Positions 10,553 through 20,099 of a stretch of DNA of 50,745 nucleotides are shown here, in pieces (position 1 is the first letter of the stretch; each line of letters starts with the position of its first letter). The notes under the pieces are model-generated. The model did no database searches and was not told the DNA's origin. It saw only the letters and a program-made list of their open reading frames with translations. The stretch comes from Woeseiaceae bacterium (GTDB taxonomy: Bacteria; Pseudomonadota; Gammaproteobacteria; Steroidobacterales; Woeseiaceae): positions 1-50,745 of the forward strand of contig JANQGQ010000034.1 of assembly GCA_028277185.1 (NCBI GenBank), read 5' to 3'. Position numbers and translations under genes: made by a program.

Positions 10553-11890
10553 ATGCACTACGACCATATCGCCGTGCCCGATAACGGCACAGCCATTACC
10601 GCCAACGCGGATCACACGCTGAACGTGCCGGACATGCCGATCGTCCCGTTTATCGAGGGCGACGGTATCGGTGTGGACGTGACGCCCGTGATGCTGGACG
10701 TCGTCAACGCGGCCGTGAGGAAAGCCTACGGCAGCGACCGGGCGATCCGGTGGATGCAGGTCTACGCGGGCCAAAGGGCATCCGAGATCTACGGCGCGGC
10801 CATGTATCTCCCTGACGAGACGCTGCACGCGCTGCAGAATTACATCGTGTCGATCAAGGGCCCGCTTGCGACGCCTATCGGCGGGGGGATTCGTTCGCTG
10901 AACGTATCGATCCGGCAGACGATGGATCTTTATGCCTGCGTGCGGCCGATCCGCTATTTTCCGGGCGTGTCGACGCCAATGAAGCAAAGCGATCTCGTCG
11001 ACATGACCGTCTTCCGGGAGAACACCGAAGACATCTACGCGGGCATCGAGTACCCAACCGGCTCGCAGGAGGTGCAGAAGCTCATTCACTTCCTGCAGAC
11101 GGAGCTTGGCGTCAACAAGATCCGCTTCCCCGCGAGTTCCGGTATCGGGATCAAACCCGTGTCGCGCGAAGGGTCGGAGCGGCTGGTCCGCAAGGCGATC
11201 CAGTACTGTGTCGACCGCGACTACGGATCGGTGACGCTCGTGCACAAAGGCAACATCATGAAGTTCACCGAGGGCGCGTTCTGCCATTGGGGCTACGAAC
11301 TGGCGCGTGCCGAGTTCGGCGCTACCGAAAAGGACGGCGGGCCCTGGCTGGCGTTCGCGAATCCGCGAACGGGTCGCGAGATTGTCATTAAGGACGTGAT
11401 CGCCGACAACTTCCTGCAGCAGATTCTGATGAAGCCGGAGGACTACGACGTCATCGCGACGCTGAATCTCAACGGCGACTATATTTCCGATGCGCTGGCG
11501 GCTCAGGTCGGCGGTATCGGCATCGCGCCCGGAGCAAACATCGGCGACGCGGTCGCGGTGTTCGAGGCAACCCACGGCACGGCGCCTGGATTCGCAGGTA
11601 AGGATCAGGTGAATCCGGGTTCGCTGATCCTGTCGGCGGAGATGATGCTGCGCTATATCGGCTGGACCGAAGCGGCCGACAACATCATGAACGGCGTCGC
11701 GCGGACGATTGCCGCGAAGGAGCTGACCTTCGATCTGGCCAAGCTGCGCGAGGCCATTCACCAGCCCGTACGCAAGGACTCGGGTGAGAAAAAAGACGTT
11801 CACGAGCAGCTCGAACAGCTGATTCCCGGCGCGACGCTCGTCGGTACCCGCGGCTTCGGCGAGGCCGTCATCCGCCACATGGACGATTAG
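10553..11890 (+). CDS. icd: Isocitrate dehydrogenase, NADP-dependent
   Basis: The 445-residue product oxidatively decarboxylates isocitrate to 2-oxoglutarate in the citric acid cycle. It matches the E. coli-type homodimeric enzyme: [14 protein letters not shown] at the start, [13 protein letters not shown] around the substrate-binding and phosphorylatable serine (Ser115 here), [28 protein letters not shown], and [20 protein letters not shown]. The conserved serine leaves regulation by an isocitrate dehydrogenase kinase/phosphatase possible, though that gene is not in this window. The ATG at 10553 is preferred; the longer open frame upstream (10466) is not family-like. The glycosylase gene follows after 3 bases, so the two may be cotranscribed. 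Confidence 0.97.
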   Translation: MHYDHIAVPDNGTAITANADHTLNVPDMPIVPFIEGDGIGVDVTPVMLDVVNAAVRKAYGSDRAIRWMQVYAGQRASEIYGAAMYLPDETLHALQNYIVSIKGPLATPIGGGIRSLNVSIRQTMDLYACVRPIRYFPGVSTPMKQSDLVDMTVFRENTEDIYAGIEYPTGSQEVQKLIHFLQTELGVNKIRFPASSGIGIKPVSREGSERLVRKAIQYCVDRDYGSVTLVHKGNIMKFTEGAFCHWGYELARAEFGATEKDGGPWLAFANPRTGREIVIKDVIADNFLQQILMKPEDYDVIATLNLNGDYISDALAAQVGGIGIAPGANIGDAVAVFEATHGTAPGFAGKDQVNPGSLILSAEMMLRYIGWTEAADNIMNGVARTIAAKELTFDLAKLREAIHQPVRKDSGEKKDVHEQLEQLIPGATLVGTRGFGEAVIRHMDD

Positions 11891-11893
11891 GGC

Positions 11894-12547
11894 TTGTCGA
11901 CAGACCCTGAAGCCGTGGACGCGCCGGCTTTCGATCCGGACTGCCGTGCCTGTCCGCGGCTGGCCGGCTTTCTCGACGAGGTCAGGGCGGAGCATCCGGA
12001 CTACCACTGCCGGCCGGTCCCGCCGTTTGGCGCCCGTGACGCCGGCTTGCTCGTCGTCGGCCTGGCGCCCGGACTGCACGGTGCCAATCGCACGGGGCGG
12101 CCGTTCACCGGCGATCATGCGGGCATCATGCTGTACGAGGTTCTGCACCGATACGGTTTCGCCAGCCGGCCCGAATCGCTTGCCGCGGGCGACGGGCTCG
12201 AGCTCACCGGCTGCCGGATCACCAACGCCGTCAAGTGCCTGCCGCCGCAGAACAAGCCGGTTGGCGCGGAGGTCAACAACTGCAACCGCTTTCTGGCCGC
12301 CGAGCTCGACGGGCTCGGGCGCGGTTCGGTAGTGCTCGCGCTTGGCGGTATCGCGCACAAGGCCGTCATCCGCGCACGGGCGCTCCGGCAGGCCGACTAT
12401 CGTTTTGCGCACGGCGCGCGGCACGACCTCGGGCACATCGTGCTGCTGGACTCCTATCACTGCAGCCGTTACAACACGAACACCGGCCGCCTGACGGAGG
12501 CGATGTTCGAGGCGGTGTTCGCCGAGGCGCGGGCCCTGCTCGCGTAG
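11894..12547 (+). CDS. Uracil-DNA glycosylase, family 5 (UDGb type)
   Basis: The product (217 residues from the TTG at 11894; a GTG at 11915 is the alternative) removes damaged bases such as uracil from DNA. The active-site block GLAPGLHGANRTGRPFTGD is the family 5 signature, which lacks the catalytic Asp or Asn of families 1 and 4 in motif 1. The cysteines expected for a 4Fe-4S cluster are visible: CRAC near residues 17-20, VKC near 113 and NNC fifteen residues later. The C-terminal motif LLDSYHCSRYNTNTG has the conserved His. It follows icd by 3 bases and precedes uvrC by 28, placing two DNA-repair genes together on this strand. Confidence 0.9.
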   Translation: MSTDPEAVDAPAFDPDCRACPRLAGFLDEVRAEHPDYHCRPVPPFGARDAGLLVVGLAPGLHGANRTGRPFTGDHAGIMLYEVLHRYGFASRPESLAAGDGLELTGCRITNAVKCLPPQNKPVGAEVNNCNRFLAAELDGLGRGSVVLALGGIAHKAVIRARALRQADYRFAHGARHDLGHIVLLDSYHCSRYNTNTGRLTEAMFEAVFAEARALLA

Positions 12548-12575
12548 CGTTTGCCGTCGCCGGCTTGCGATTTCC

Positions 12576-14399
12576 ATGGCTGACGAATTCGATCTCGAGT
12601 CCTTTCTCAAATCCCTGACCCACAGGCCGGGCGTCTACCGGATGCTCGACGCGAAGCACAAAGTGCTGTACGTCGGCAAAGCGCGCGATCTGAAGAAACG
12701 CGTGGCCACGTATTTTCAGAAGAGCGTCAACGAGGCCAAGACCGCAGCGATGGTTGCGCAGGTGGCGCGGGTGGAGGTGACGGTTACCAACACCGAAGCC
12801 GAGGCGCTGCTGCTCGAGCACACGCTGATCAAGCAGCATCGGCCGCGCTACAACGTCGTGCTGCGCGACGACAAAAGCTATCCCTATATCTACGCCACCT
12901 TGGATCAGCGGTTTCCGCGGCTGCGCTTCCATCGCGGGGCGCGCAAGGGCCGCGGTCGTTACTTCGGCCCGTACCCGAATGCGGGCGCGGTGCGACAGAC
13001 ACTTGCCGAGCTGCAGAAGCTGTTCATGATTCGCAACTGCACCGACAGCTATTTCCGCAACCGTTCGCGCCCCTGCCTGCAGTACCAGATCAAGCGCTGT
13101 ACCGCGCCCTGCGTCGGGTTGATCGCCGAGGGCGACTACCGGCGGGACGTGGAAGCGGCGATTCAGTTTCTCGAGGGAAAGAACAAGGCCGTCGTGGCCG
13201 CCTTCGCCGAGCGGATGGAGGAGGCGTCGCAGAACCTCGAGTTCGAAGAGGCCGCCCGCCTGCGCGATCAGATCACGCGGCTCAAGAAAGTCGAAGCGCG
13301 GCAGCTCGTGGCGCGCGCGGACGGGGCGGATCTCGACGTGCTTGGCTTTGCTTCGAACGGCGCCATCCATTGCGTGACGACGCTGTTCATCCGCGGCGGC
13401 GCCGTCGTCGGCAGCCGCGATCATTTCCCGAAGCTCCCCGGCGAGACGGACAAGCAGGTCCTGCTCAACGGTTTCGTCGGCCAGTACTATCTCGGGCGCG
13501 ACGCACCGTCCGAGATTATCACCGACACGGCGATCGAAGATGCCGAACTGATTGCCGCCAAGCTGACCGAAACGACCGGCCATTCGGTTGCCGTCCGGCA
13601 CAGAGTTCGGGGCGACCGGCTGCGCTGGCTCAAGCTTGCACAGACGAACGCCGAGCAGGGCCTGAATCTCAAGGTCGCGAGCAACGCGACAATCCGGCGG
13701 CAGTTCGCGGCGCTGGGTGAGCTGCTTGGGCTCGAGGAACCGCCCGCACGGCTGGAGTGCTTCGACGTCAGCCATACCTCGGGCGAGGCGACCGTAGCGT
13801 CCTGCGTGGTCTTCAACGAGGCGGGACCGCTGAAGAGCGACTACCGGCGCTTCAATCTGAAACCGGAGTCGGCCGGCGACGACTATGCCGCGATGGCCGA
13901 GGCACTCGAGCGCCGCTACGCGCGCGTGAAGCTGGGCGAAGTGCCCATGCCGGACGTGCTGTTCATCGACGGCGGCAAAGGACAGCTCCGGCAGGCTGTC
14001 GGCGTGCTGCGGGAACTGGAGCTCGATTGGCTGAACGTCGTCGGCGTTGCCAAGGGTCGGGTCCGTAAGCCTGGCGCCGAGCGGCTGTTCCGCCCGGGAG
14101 AGGAGCGGCCGCTGGGCCTGCCGCCGGATTCGCCGGCGCTGCTCCTGATCCAGCAAATCCGCGACGAAGCGCATCGCTTCGCCATCACCGGACATCGGCA
14201 ACAGCGCGGCAAGGCGCGGCGAACGTCCAGACTCGAGGATATTCCGGGTCTCGGGCCGAAGAAGCGGCGCGAGCTGCTGAGAGAGTTCGGTGGTCTGCAA
14301 GGTGTCATAGCGGCCGGTGTCGACGATCTTGCGAAGGTGCGCGGCATCGGGCGCGTGCTTGCCGAAACCATATACAATGATTTACACGTCGACCCCTAG
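12576..14399 (+). CDS. uvrC: Excinuclease ABC subunit C
   Basis: The 607-residue protein is the dual-incision nuclease of nucleotide excision repair. The GIY-YIG domain begins at about residue 14 (RPGVYRMLDAKHKVLYVGKA) and nicks 3' of the lesion. A UVR helix pair lies around 205-240 (ASQNLEFEEAARLRDQI), followed by the RNase H-like half (LECFDVSHTSGEATVASCVV, VLFIDGGKGQL) that cuts 5'. Tandem helix-hairpin-helix motifs close the protein (LEDIPGLGPKKRRELL, KVRGIGRVLAETIYNDL). Length and domain order are normal. The downstream gene is pgsA, the conserved neighbour in gammaproteobacteria. Confidence 0.98.
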   Translation: MADEFDLESFLKSLTHRPGVYRMLDAKHKVLYVGKARDLKKRVATYFQKSVNEAKTAAMVAQVARVEVTVTNTEAEALLLEHTLIKQHRPRYNVVLRDDKSYPYIYATLDQRFPRLRFHRGARKGRGRYFGPYPNAGAVRQTLAELQKLFMIRNCTDSYFRNRSRPCLQYQIKRCTAPCVGLIAEGDYRRDVEAAIQFLEGKNKAVVAAFAERMEEASQNLEFEEAARLRDQITRLKKVEARQLVARADGADLDVLGFASNGAIHCVTTLFIRGGAVVGSRDHFPKLPGETDKQVLLNGFVGQYYLGRDAPSEIITDTAIEDAELIAAKLTETTGHSVAVRHRVRGDRLRWLKLAQTNAEQGLNLKVASNATIRRQFAALGELLGLEEPPARLECFDVSHTSGEATVASCVVFNEAGPLKSDYRRFNLKPESAGDDYAAMAEALERRYARVKLGEVPMPDVLFIDGGKGQLRQAVGVLRELELDWLNVVGVAKGRVRKPGAERLFRPGEERPLGLPPDSPALLLIQQIRDEAHRFAITGHRQQRGKARRTSRLEDIPGLGPKKRRELLREFGGLQGVIAAGVDDLAKVRGIGRVLAETIYNDLHVDP

Positions 14400-14466
14400 T
14401 ACTCTGCCAAGATGATCTTTCTGCATTCAGCCGGCCTGTCAGGGCACTAAACCGCGATCGATCCAC

Positions 14467-15027
14467 GTGAAGCTAAACCTCGCCAACATTCTGACGCTGT
14501 TCCGCATCGCGGCGATCCCCGTTGTAGTGATCTGTTTCTACGCGCCGTTCGAGCATGCGCGGCCGGTTGCGGCCGTTCTCTTCGGGATTGCGGCGGTCAC
14601 CGACTTCATCGACGGCTGGATCGCGCGCCGCTTCAATCAGATGTCGCGTTTCGGCGAGTTCCTCGACCCGGTCGCCGACAAACTCATGGTCGTGATCGTG
14701 CTGGTCATGCTCGTGCAGGCGCAGTCGAGTCTCTGGGAAGACATCATCGCGATGATCATCATCGGGCGCGAGATCACGGTATCGGCGCTGCGCGAATGGA
14801 TGGCGACCATCGGCGAGCGCGCAACGGTCAAGGTCCAGTTCTCGGGCAAGCTCAAGACGACGTTTCAGATGTTCGGCATTGGCTTCATGGTCTGGCAGGA
14901 GCCGCTGTTCGGGCTCGACATCTATCGGATCGGCTACTTTCTCCTGATTGCCGCCGCCATCCTCACCATTTACTCGATGTTCGCGTATCTGAAAGCCGCC
15001 TGGCCGGCGATGAAGGCATCGACCTAG
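14467..15027 (+). CDS. pgsA: CDP-diacylglycerol--glycerol-3-phosphate 3-phosphatidyltransferase
   Basis: The 186-residue integral membrane enzyme makes phosphatidylglycerol phosphate, the committed step to phosphatidylglycerol and cardiolipin. The CDP-alcohol phosphotransferase signature is complete (FIDGWIARRFNQMSRFGEFL then DPVADK, with the three conserved Asp), and the opening NLANILTLFRIAAIPVVV is typical. The GTG at 14467 begins directly at this conserved start. It lies 67 bases after uvrC, and uvrC-pgsA-tRNA-Gly is a known gammaproteobacterial order. The stop codon TAG is the first part of a 15-base sequence that also ends a palindromic repeat at 20.1 kb. Confidence 0.97.
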   Translation: MKLNLANILTLFRIAAIPVVVICFYAPFEHARPVAAVLFGIAAVTDFIDGWIARRFNQMSRFGEFLDPVADKLMVVIVLVMLVQAQSSLWEDIIAMIIIGREITVSALREWMATIGERATVKVQFSGKLKTTFQMFGIGFMVWQEPLFGLDIYRIGYFLLIAAAILTIYSMFAYLKAAWPAMKAST

Positions 15028-15039
15028 TGTCCTGTCCCG
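15025..15039 (+). repeat. Solo end of a palindromic repeat overlapping the pgsA stop
   Basis: TAGTGTCCTGTCCCG here equals the terminal sequence of the 162-base palindromic element at 20100-20261 (read inward from its right end, on the complementary strand). Only this one end is present; no matching opposite arm was seen before the PIN-like gene. It supplies the pgsA stop codon, so an element may have inserted at, and mostly been lost from, the pgsA 3' end. A 15-base match could also be partly chance. Confidence 0.55.
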
Positions 15040-15083
15040 CTAAGAACTAGCCGCGGCACGCCGCGTTCAACCGGAGATTTCAC

Positions 15084-15716
15084 TTGCCCGAGAAAACCAA
15101 CGGTTTCGTGCTCGTCGACTACGAAAACGTGCAGCCTAAGAACCTCGACCTCCTGGTTAAGCAGCCCTTCGTCGTCCGCGTCTTCGTCGGGGCGAATCAG
15201 ACGAAGGTGCCGGTCAACCTGGCGGCGGCAATGCAGAAGCTCGGCAACCGCGCCGAGTACGTCTTCATTTCCGGCAGCGGCCGGAACGCGCTGGATTTTC
15301 ACATCGCGTTTTATCTCGGCGAACTCGCGGCCCAGCATCCGAAGACCGAGTTCTTCGTCGTGAGCCGCGATCGCGGTTTCGATCCCGTGATTCGCCATCT
15401 GAACGAGGAGCGCGACGTCCGGTCGCGGCGGGTCTCCGACATCGCGGAGATACCGTCGCTCCGGATCTCGGCCGGTACCAGCCAGGAAGAGCAGATCCGT
15501 CTGATCGTCAAGAACCTTCGTTCGCGCGGGCGCTCGGTACCGCGCAAGGTTTCGACGCTCAAGAACACGATCCGCAGCCTGATTGCCGAGAAGCTCTCCG
15601 ACGAGCAGCTCGACTCGATCGTTTCGGCTCTGAAGAAACAGCGGCTGATCGAGGTCAACAACAATAGCGTCCGTTATCATCTGACCCGCGGGGGACGGGG
15701 CGCAGGCCGCAAATAA
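15084..15716 (+). CDS. PIN/NYN-like nuclease-fold protein with C-terminal winged-helix-like tail
   Basis: The 210-residue protein starts LVDYENVQPKNLDLL, then shows SGSGRNALDFHIAFYLGELA and FFVVSRDRGFDPVIRHL. The spacing of acidic residues (Asp in VDYEN, LDFH, SRDRGFD) is that of a PIN-like (NYN/LabA-type) metal-dependent RNase fold. The last 65 residues (NTIRSLIAEKLSDEQ ... QRLIEVNNNSVRYHL) look like a small helix-turn-helix or winged helix. The start is a TTG with GGAG 8 bases upstream. It sits between pgsA and tRNA-Gly, where E. coli has no gene. RNA processing or decay is a reasonable guess, but neither substrate nor activity can be read from sequence. Confidence 0.78.
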   Translation: MPEKTNGFVLVDYENVQPKNLDLLVKQPFVVRVFVGANQTKVPVNLAAAMQKLGNRAEYVFISGSGRNALDFHIAFYLGELAAQHPKTEFFVVSRDRGFDPVIRHLNEERDVRSRRVSDIAEIPSLRISAGTSQEEQIRLIVKNLRSRGRSVPRKVSTLKNTIRSLIAEKLSDEQLDSIVSALKKQRLIEVNNNSVRYHLTRGGRGAGRK

Positions 15717-15800
15717 TCGCGGCGAATTGCCGGGAATCAGAGGCTTGCGGTCGCGGCGGTCGAGCGGGGGCTTGTTTCGCCGGGATTGGGAGTCATATAG

Positions 15801-15828
15801 TTGACACATGACCGGCAACGGCTAGAAT
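15801..15828 (+). promoter_or_regulatory. Sigma-70 promoter of tRNA-Gly
   Basis: TTGACA at 15801-15806 and TAGAAT at 15823-15828 are separated by 16 bases, a near-consensus sigma-70 promoter. The tRNA begins 12 bases after the -10 box, leaving a very short leader. Confidence 0.85.
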
Positions 15829-15840
15829 GCACAGCCCGCT

Positions 15841-15916
15841 GCGGGAATAGCTCAGTTGGTAGAGCGCAACCTTGCCAAGGTTGAGGTCGCCAGTTCGAAC
15901 CTGGTTTCCCGCTCCA
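15841..15916 (+). tRNA. tRNA-Gly (anticodon GCC)
   Basis: A full 76-base cloverleaf. The acceptor arm GCGGGAA pairs with TTCCCGC, the anticodon arm CAACC/GGTTG encloses loop TTGCCAA with anticodon GCC, the T-loop has TTCGAAC, and CCA is encoded. It follows uvrC-pgsA, the place of glyW in E. coli, but tRNA-Cys and tRNA-Leu, which follow it there, are about 28 kb away here. Confidence 0.98.
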
Positions 15917-15924
15917 AACTCTGG

Positions 15925-15950
15925 AACGCCCCTCCTTGTGAGGGGCGTTT
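15925..15950 (+). terminator. Hairpin terminator after tRNA-Gly
   Basis: AACGCCCCTC at 15925-15934 pairs perfectly with GAGGGGCGTT at 15940-15949 around a 5-base loop. Only a short T tract follows, so it may be a modest terminator or a processing hairpin. It starts 9 bases after the tRNA CCA end. Confidence 0.75.
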
Positions 15951-16206
15951 GCGTTCCATAGTCCTACGCTACGACAGAAGACGGATTGTGGGAGCTCATC
16001 GATCCGGTCATGGCGGCCTGTCTGCGAGGAAGCCCGGCGTAGGCCCGGGACCGGGCCCGATTATCGCGGCCGGCGGCAGTCGATAGCGGAAGTCCGAAGT
16101 ACTCACGAGCGAGGCCCGGTGTCACGATGAGCCAGTCGGGCCTTTCCCGGTTCGTGCAGAACGAGTCGGGAAAGGCCTGATTCGCTTGTTGGACGGATAC
16201 CTGGCC

Positions 16207-18924
16207 GTGACTCAAACACCCGCACACGAGACGCAAAACCGTTGGCATAGCAAAGCGCCGGCGGACGCCGTTGGCGCTTTGCGCGCGAACGAGGAGGGAC
16301 TGTCTTCTGAAGAGGCGGCAGAGCGTCTCGCAACGTACGGCCCGAACCGCTTGCCGGAGCCCGCAAAGCAGAGCCCGATAGTCCGCTTCCTCCGGCACTT
16401 TCACAATATTCTCATTTACGTGCTCATCGGCTCGGCGGGCATCACCGCCGCGTTGGGTCACTTTGCCGATACGGTCGTGATTCTCGCCGTCGTCATCGTC
16501 AACGCGGCGATCGGGTTTCTGCAGGAGGGTAAGGCGGAAAAGGCCATGGATGCCATCCGCCGCATGCTTGCCCTGGAGGCATCGGTATTGCGCGCCGGCG
16601 TGCGCCGCTCCGTGGACGGTGAGACCCTGGTGCCGGGAGACCTGGTGCTTCTGGAGGCCGGCGACAAGGTTCCGGCGGACCTGCGGCTCCTCAACGTGAA
16701 CGGGCTGCAGGTTCAGGAGGCGATCCTCACGGGTGAGTCGGTCCCGGTCGAAAAGCACACGCGACCCGTTGCGGAGACCGCGCCGCTCGGCGACCGGGGA
16801 TGCATGGCGTATAGCGGCACGCTCGTAACCAGCGGTCTGGGGCGGGGAATTGTCGTGGCCACGGGTGCCGACACGGAGATCGGCCGCATCAGCGGCATGC
16901 TGTCGACCGTCGAGACCCTTACGACGCCGCTGCTCAGGCAGATGAACGTGTTCGCGCGCTGGCTGACCGTGCTGATCCTGATCATCGCGGCCGTTCTCCT
17001 CGTATTCGGCTATTTCGTCGGACACTTCGAGTTCGCCGAGATGTTCATGGCCGTGGTCGGGCTTTCGGTAGCGGCCATCCCCGAGGGGCTACCCGCCGTT
17101 TTGACCATCACCTTGGCGGTGGGCGTCCAGGCCATGGCGCGCCGCAACGCCATCATCAGACGCCTGCCCGCGATCGAGACGCTGGGTTCGGTATCGGTCA
17201 TCTGCACCGACAAGACCGGCACGCTGACCCGCAACGAGATGATGGTGGCCACGGTAGCGACGGACGCCCATGTCTTCCTGCTGGAAGGGGCCGGCTACGA
17301 GCCGAGAGGGGAGATCAGACTCAACGACGCCTCGGTGAGTGCGCGGGAACACGCCATCCTCGAGGAGCTCGGGCGCGCGGCAGCGCTGTGCAACGACGCT
17401 TCCCTGCACCAGCGTGATGGCGTCTGGACGGTCGAAGGCGATCCGATGGAAGGGGCTCTGTTGGCCTTGTCGGGCAAGGTAGGTATCGATCCGCGCGGGA
17501 CGCTTGCCGGATGGACGCGAACGGACGTCATACCCTTCGACGCGAAGCATCGCTTTATGGCGACGCTGGATCACGATCACGACAAGCATGCCTTTGTGTT
17601 TCTGAAAGGCGCGCCTGAGCAGGTATTTGCAATGTGCGACCAGCAGCGGGCGGTCGCTGACGGCATCGATGAGTTCGATGAGGGGTACTGGCACGCCAAA
17701 GCCGAGGAGATCGCGGCAGAGGGGCAGCGCGTGCTTGCATTCGCCGTCAAGCCGGTTGCTCCGGAGCACACGGTTCTCGAGTTTTCCGACGTCGAGCGCG
17801 GGCTGGTACTGATCGGTCTCGTGGGATTGATCGATCCGCCGCGCCCGGAGGCGGTCGACGCTATCGCCGAGTGTCACGGCGCGGGCATCCGCGTGAAGAT
17901 GATTACCGGAGATCACCGGGGTACCGCGGCAGCCATCGGCAAACAGATCGGCCTGCAGAACCCCGACAAGGTCCTGACCGGTGCCGATCTCGACGGCATG
18001 GACGATGCGGCCCTGCGCGCGGTCGTCATGGATACCGATATTTTTGCCCGCACCAGCCCGGAGCACAAACTGCGCCTCGTCATGGCGCTGCAGTCCCTCG
18101 GTTCGACGGTTGCGATGACCGGCGACGGCGTCAACGATGCACCCGCACTCAAGCGCGCGGACGCGGGCATCGCGATGGGAGACAAAGGCAGCGAAGCGGC
18201 GAAGGAGGCCGCCGAGTTCGTTCTGGCCGACGACAACTTCGCCTCGATAGCAGCAGCGGTCAGAGAGGGCCGTACCGTCTACGACAACATCAAGAAGGTC
18301 ATAAGCTGGACGCTACCGACCAACGCGGGCGAGGCACTGACCATTATCGTGGCATTGCTCGTCGGGATGTCCCTGCCGATTACGCCGATCCAGATTCTCT
18401 GGATCAACCTGATCACGGCGGTCACGCTCGGTATCGCGCTGGCGTTCGAGCCGACGGAGGCGAACACCATGCGGCGTCCGCCGCGTCCCGGCAACGAACC
18501 GCTGCTCACGGGTGCGCTGGCCTGGCATATCGTCTTCGTCTCCGCCTTGTTCCTCAGCGGTGTGTTCGGCATGTACGCCTATGCAGTCGACAAGGGTTAC
18601 CCGATCGAGCTTGCGCGAACCATTGCGCTGAACACGCTGGTCGTGATGGAGATTTTCCATCTGTTCTTCATCAGAAACATGTACGAAACATCGCTGACCT
18701 GGGAAGCCGTCAAGGGCACCAAGATCGTGTGGGCGACCGTCATCAGCGTGACGCTCGCTCAGTTCGCCATAACCTATTTCCCGCCGTTGCAGGCGCTGTT
18801 CGGTACCGTCGCGGTACCGTTCTGGGACGGGGTAATCATTGTCGGGGTTGGAGTAGTACTCTTCGCGATCATCGAGACCGAGAAGCAGCTGCGCCTCCGG
18901 CTCAACCGGTTGCGGGCCGGATGA
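16207..18924 (+). CDS. P-type cation-transporting ATPase (P2 type)
   Basis: The product (905 residues from the GTG at 16207; a TTG at 16186 would add 7) is an inner-membrane ion pump related to SERCA-type calcium pumps. It has the N-terminal cation-ATPase domain (EEAAERLATYGPNRLPE), the actuator motif ILTGESVPVEK, the P2-type helix motif PEGLP near 292, the phosphorylated Asp335 in CTDKTGTLTRNEMM, and the hinge GDGVNDAPALK near 639. About ten hydrophobic segments fit the family. The ion cannot be assigned: calcium, or the sodium/potassium-like export of bacterial P2 pumps, are both possible. Its end overlaps the convergent aminotransferase gene by 23 bases. Confidence 0.95.
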   Translation: MTQTPAHETQNRWHSKAPADAVGALRANEEGLSSEEAAERLATYGPNRLPEPAKQSPIVRFLRHFHNILIYVLIGSAGITAALGHFADTVVILAVVIVNAAIGFLQEGKAEKAMDAIRRMLALEASVLRAGVRRSVDGETLVPGDLVLLEAGDKVPADLRLLNVNGLQVQEAILTGESVPVEKHTRPVAETAPLGDRGCMAYSGTLVTSGLGRGIVVATGADTEIGRISGMLSTVETLTTPLLRQMNVFARWLTVLILIIAAVLLVFGYFVGHFEFAEMFMAVVGLSVAAIPEGLPAVLTITLAVGVQAMARRNAIIRRLPAIETLGSVSVICTDKTGTLTRNEMMVATVATDAHVFLLEGAGYEPRGEIRLNDASVSAREHAILEELGRAAALCNDASLHQRDGVWTVEGDPMEGALLALSGKVGIDPRGTLAGWTRTDVIPFDAKHRFMATLDHDHDKHAFVFLKGAPEQVFAMCDQQRAVADGIDEFDEGYWHAKAEEIAAEGQRVLAFAVKPVAPEHTVLEFSDVERGLVLIGLVGLIDPPRPEAVDAIAECHGAGIRVKMITGDHRGTAAAIGKQIGLQNPDKVLTGADLDGMDDAALRAVVMDTDIFARTSPEHKLRLVMALQSLGSTVAMTGDGVNDAPALKRADAGIAMGDKGSEAAKEAAEFVLADDNFASIAAAVREGRTVYDNIKKVISWTLPTNAGEALTIIVALLVGMSLPITPIQILWINLITAVTLGIALAFEPTEANTMRRPPRPGNEPLLTGALAWHIVFVSALFLSGVFGMYAYAVDKGYPIELARTIALNTLVVMEIFHLFFIRNMYETSLTWEAVKGTKIVWATVISVTLAQFAITYFPPLQALFGTVAVPFWDGVIIVGVGVVLFAIIETEKQLRLRLNRLRAG

Positions 18925-20080
18925 GCCGCTGCGCAAAGCGCTCTATTTCGTCCGCGCTGTTGTAGTAGTGCACCGAGGCACGAACCAGGGCGTCGAGATT
19001 TCTCCCGCCGAAATCGATCTGAGCCGACGTGCGGACCGCGACCGACACGTTGATGTCGTCCTCGCTCAGCCTCGCCGCCGTTGCCTCCGGCTCCTCACCA
19101 TCGACCCGAAAGGTGACGATGCCCGACCGGCGCGTGCCGCGATCGTGAACCGTCACGCGGGGCTGCTCGTCGAGCGTCGCGCGCAGCGTCGCGGCGAGCT
19201 GGCTCACGCGCGACTCGACGGCCGGTAGCCCGAGCTTGCGTGCGTAGCGCACCGCCTGCATCAGTCCGATCTTGCCCGCGACGTTGGATTCCCAGGTTTC
19301 GAAGCGCTTTGCACCTGGCGCCAGCTCGTAGTCGTCCGGCGCGGTCCATGTCGCAGCCCGCATGTCGATGAAGGCCGGATCGAGGCGGTCGACGATCCTG
19401 TCCGACACGTACAGGAAGCCGGTGCCGCGCGGGCCGCGCAGGAACTTGCGTCCGGTGCCCGAGAGCATGTCGCAGCCCAGCTTCCCGACGTCGAGATCGA
19501 TCTGCCCGGCCGACTGGCAGGCATCGAGCAGGTAGATGAGATCATGCCGTGCCGCCAGCTGGCCGACGTCTTCGGCGGGATTCACGACGCCGCCTTGCGT
19601 CGGTACGTGCGTGATCGCGATTACTTTCGTCCTCGGACCGATCATGCGCTCCATGGCATCCACGTCGAGCTGGCCGCTTGCATCCGATGGCGCGACGTCG
19701 ATTGCAAGGTCCTTTCGTCGAACGAGCTGCAGCATCGCCAGGTAGTTCGACGCGTACTCCGTCTCGTGCGTGAGTATCCGGTCGCCGGGCTTAAGCGGCA
19801 GGCTGTAGAAGGCCATGTCCCAGGCGCGCGTCGCGTTCTCGACGTAGGCGATTTCATGATCCCTGCAGCGAAGCAGCCCGGCGAACTCGGTGTAGAACGC
19901 CGCGAGATCCTCCGCGGCCATCGCTTCGGCTTCGTAGCCGCCGAACTCGCGCTCGCGCGCCAGATGCCCGGTCACGGCCCGATATACGGGCTCCGGCATC
20001 AGCGACGCGCCGGCGTTGTTAAAGTGGATGCGATGCTCGCATTGAGGGGTATCGCGGCGAACGGCGTCGATATCGATCAT
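18902..20080 (-). CDS. Class V aminotransferase (cysteine desulfurase-like fold)
   Basis: The 392-residue PLP-dependent enzyme opens with RIHFNNAGASLMPEPVYRAV and contains ITHVPTQGGVVNPAEDVG, LLDACQSAGQIDLDVGKLG with the cofactor-contacting Asp, and SGTGRKFLRGPRGTGFLYV with the Schiff-base lysine. The overall pattern is that of isopenicillin-N-epimerase/EgtE-like proteins rather than IscS, because no mobile-loop active-site cysteine of the IscS type is apparent. Substrate unknown. It converges on the P-type ATPase gene with a 23-base overlap; just upstream of its start is a palindromic repeat. Confidence 0.88.
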   Translation of the reverse strand: MIDIDAVRRDTPQCEHRIHFNNAGASLMPEPVYRAVTGHLAREREFGGYEAEAMAAEDLAAFYTEFAGLLRCRDHEIAYVENATRAWDMAFYSLPLKPGDRILTHETEYASNYLAMLQLVRRKDLAIDVAPSDASGQLDVDAMERMIGPRTKVIAITHVPTQGGVVNPAEDVGQLAARHDLIYLLDACQSAGQIDLDVGKLGCDMLSGTGRKFLRGPRGTGFLYVSDRIVDRLDPAFIDMRAATWTAPDDYELAPGAKRFETWESNVAGKIGLMQAVRYARKLGLPAVESRVSQLAATLRATLDEQPRVTVHDRGTRRSGIVTFRVDGEEPEATAARLSEDDINVSVAVRTSAQIDFGGRNLDALVRASVHYYNSADEIERFAQRLIRPATG

Positions 20081-20099
20081 TGGCTACGCGGCCTGCTGT

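Noticed and set aside
10442..12610. Long minus-strand frame (722 codons) opposite icd and the glycosylase
   Set aside because: It mirrors two strongly recognisable plus-strand genes and its translation has no family-like motifs; such long opposite frames are common in GC-rich DNA.
12366..14300. Long minus-strand frame opposite uvrC
   Set aside because: Shadow of uvrC, which has complete domains on the plus strand.
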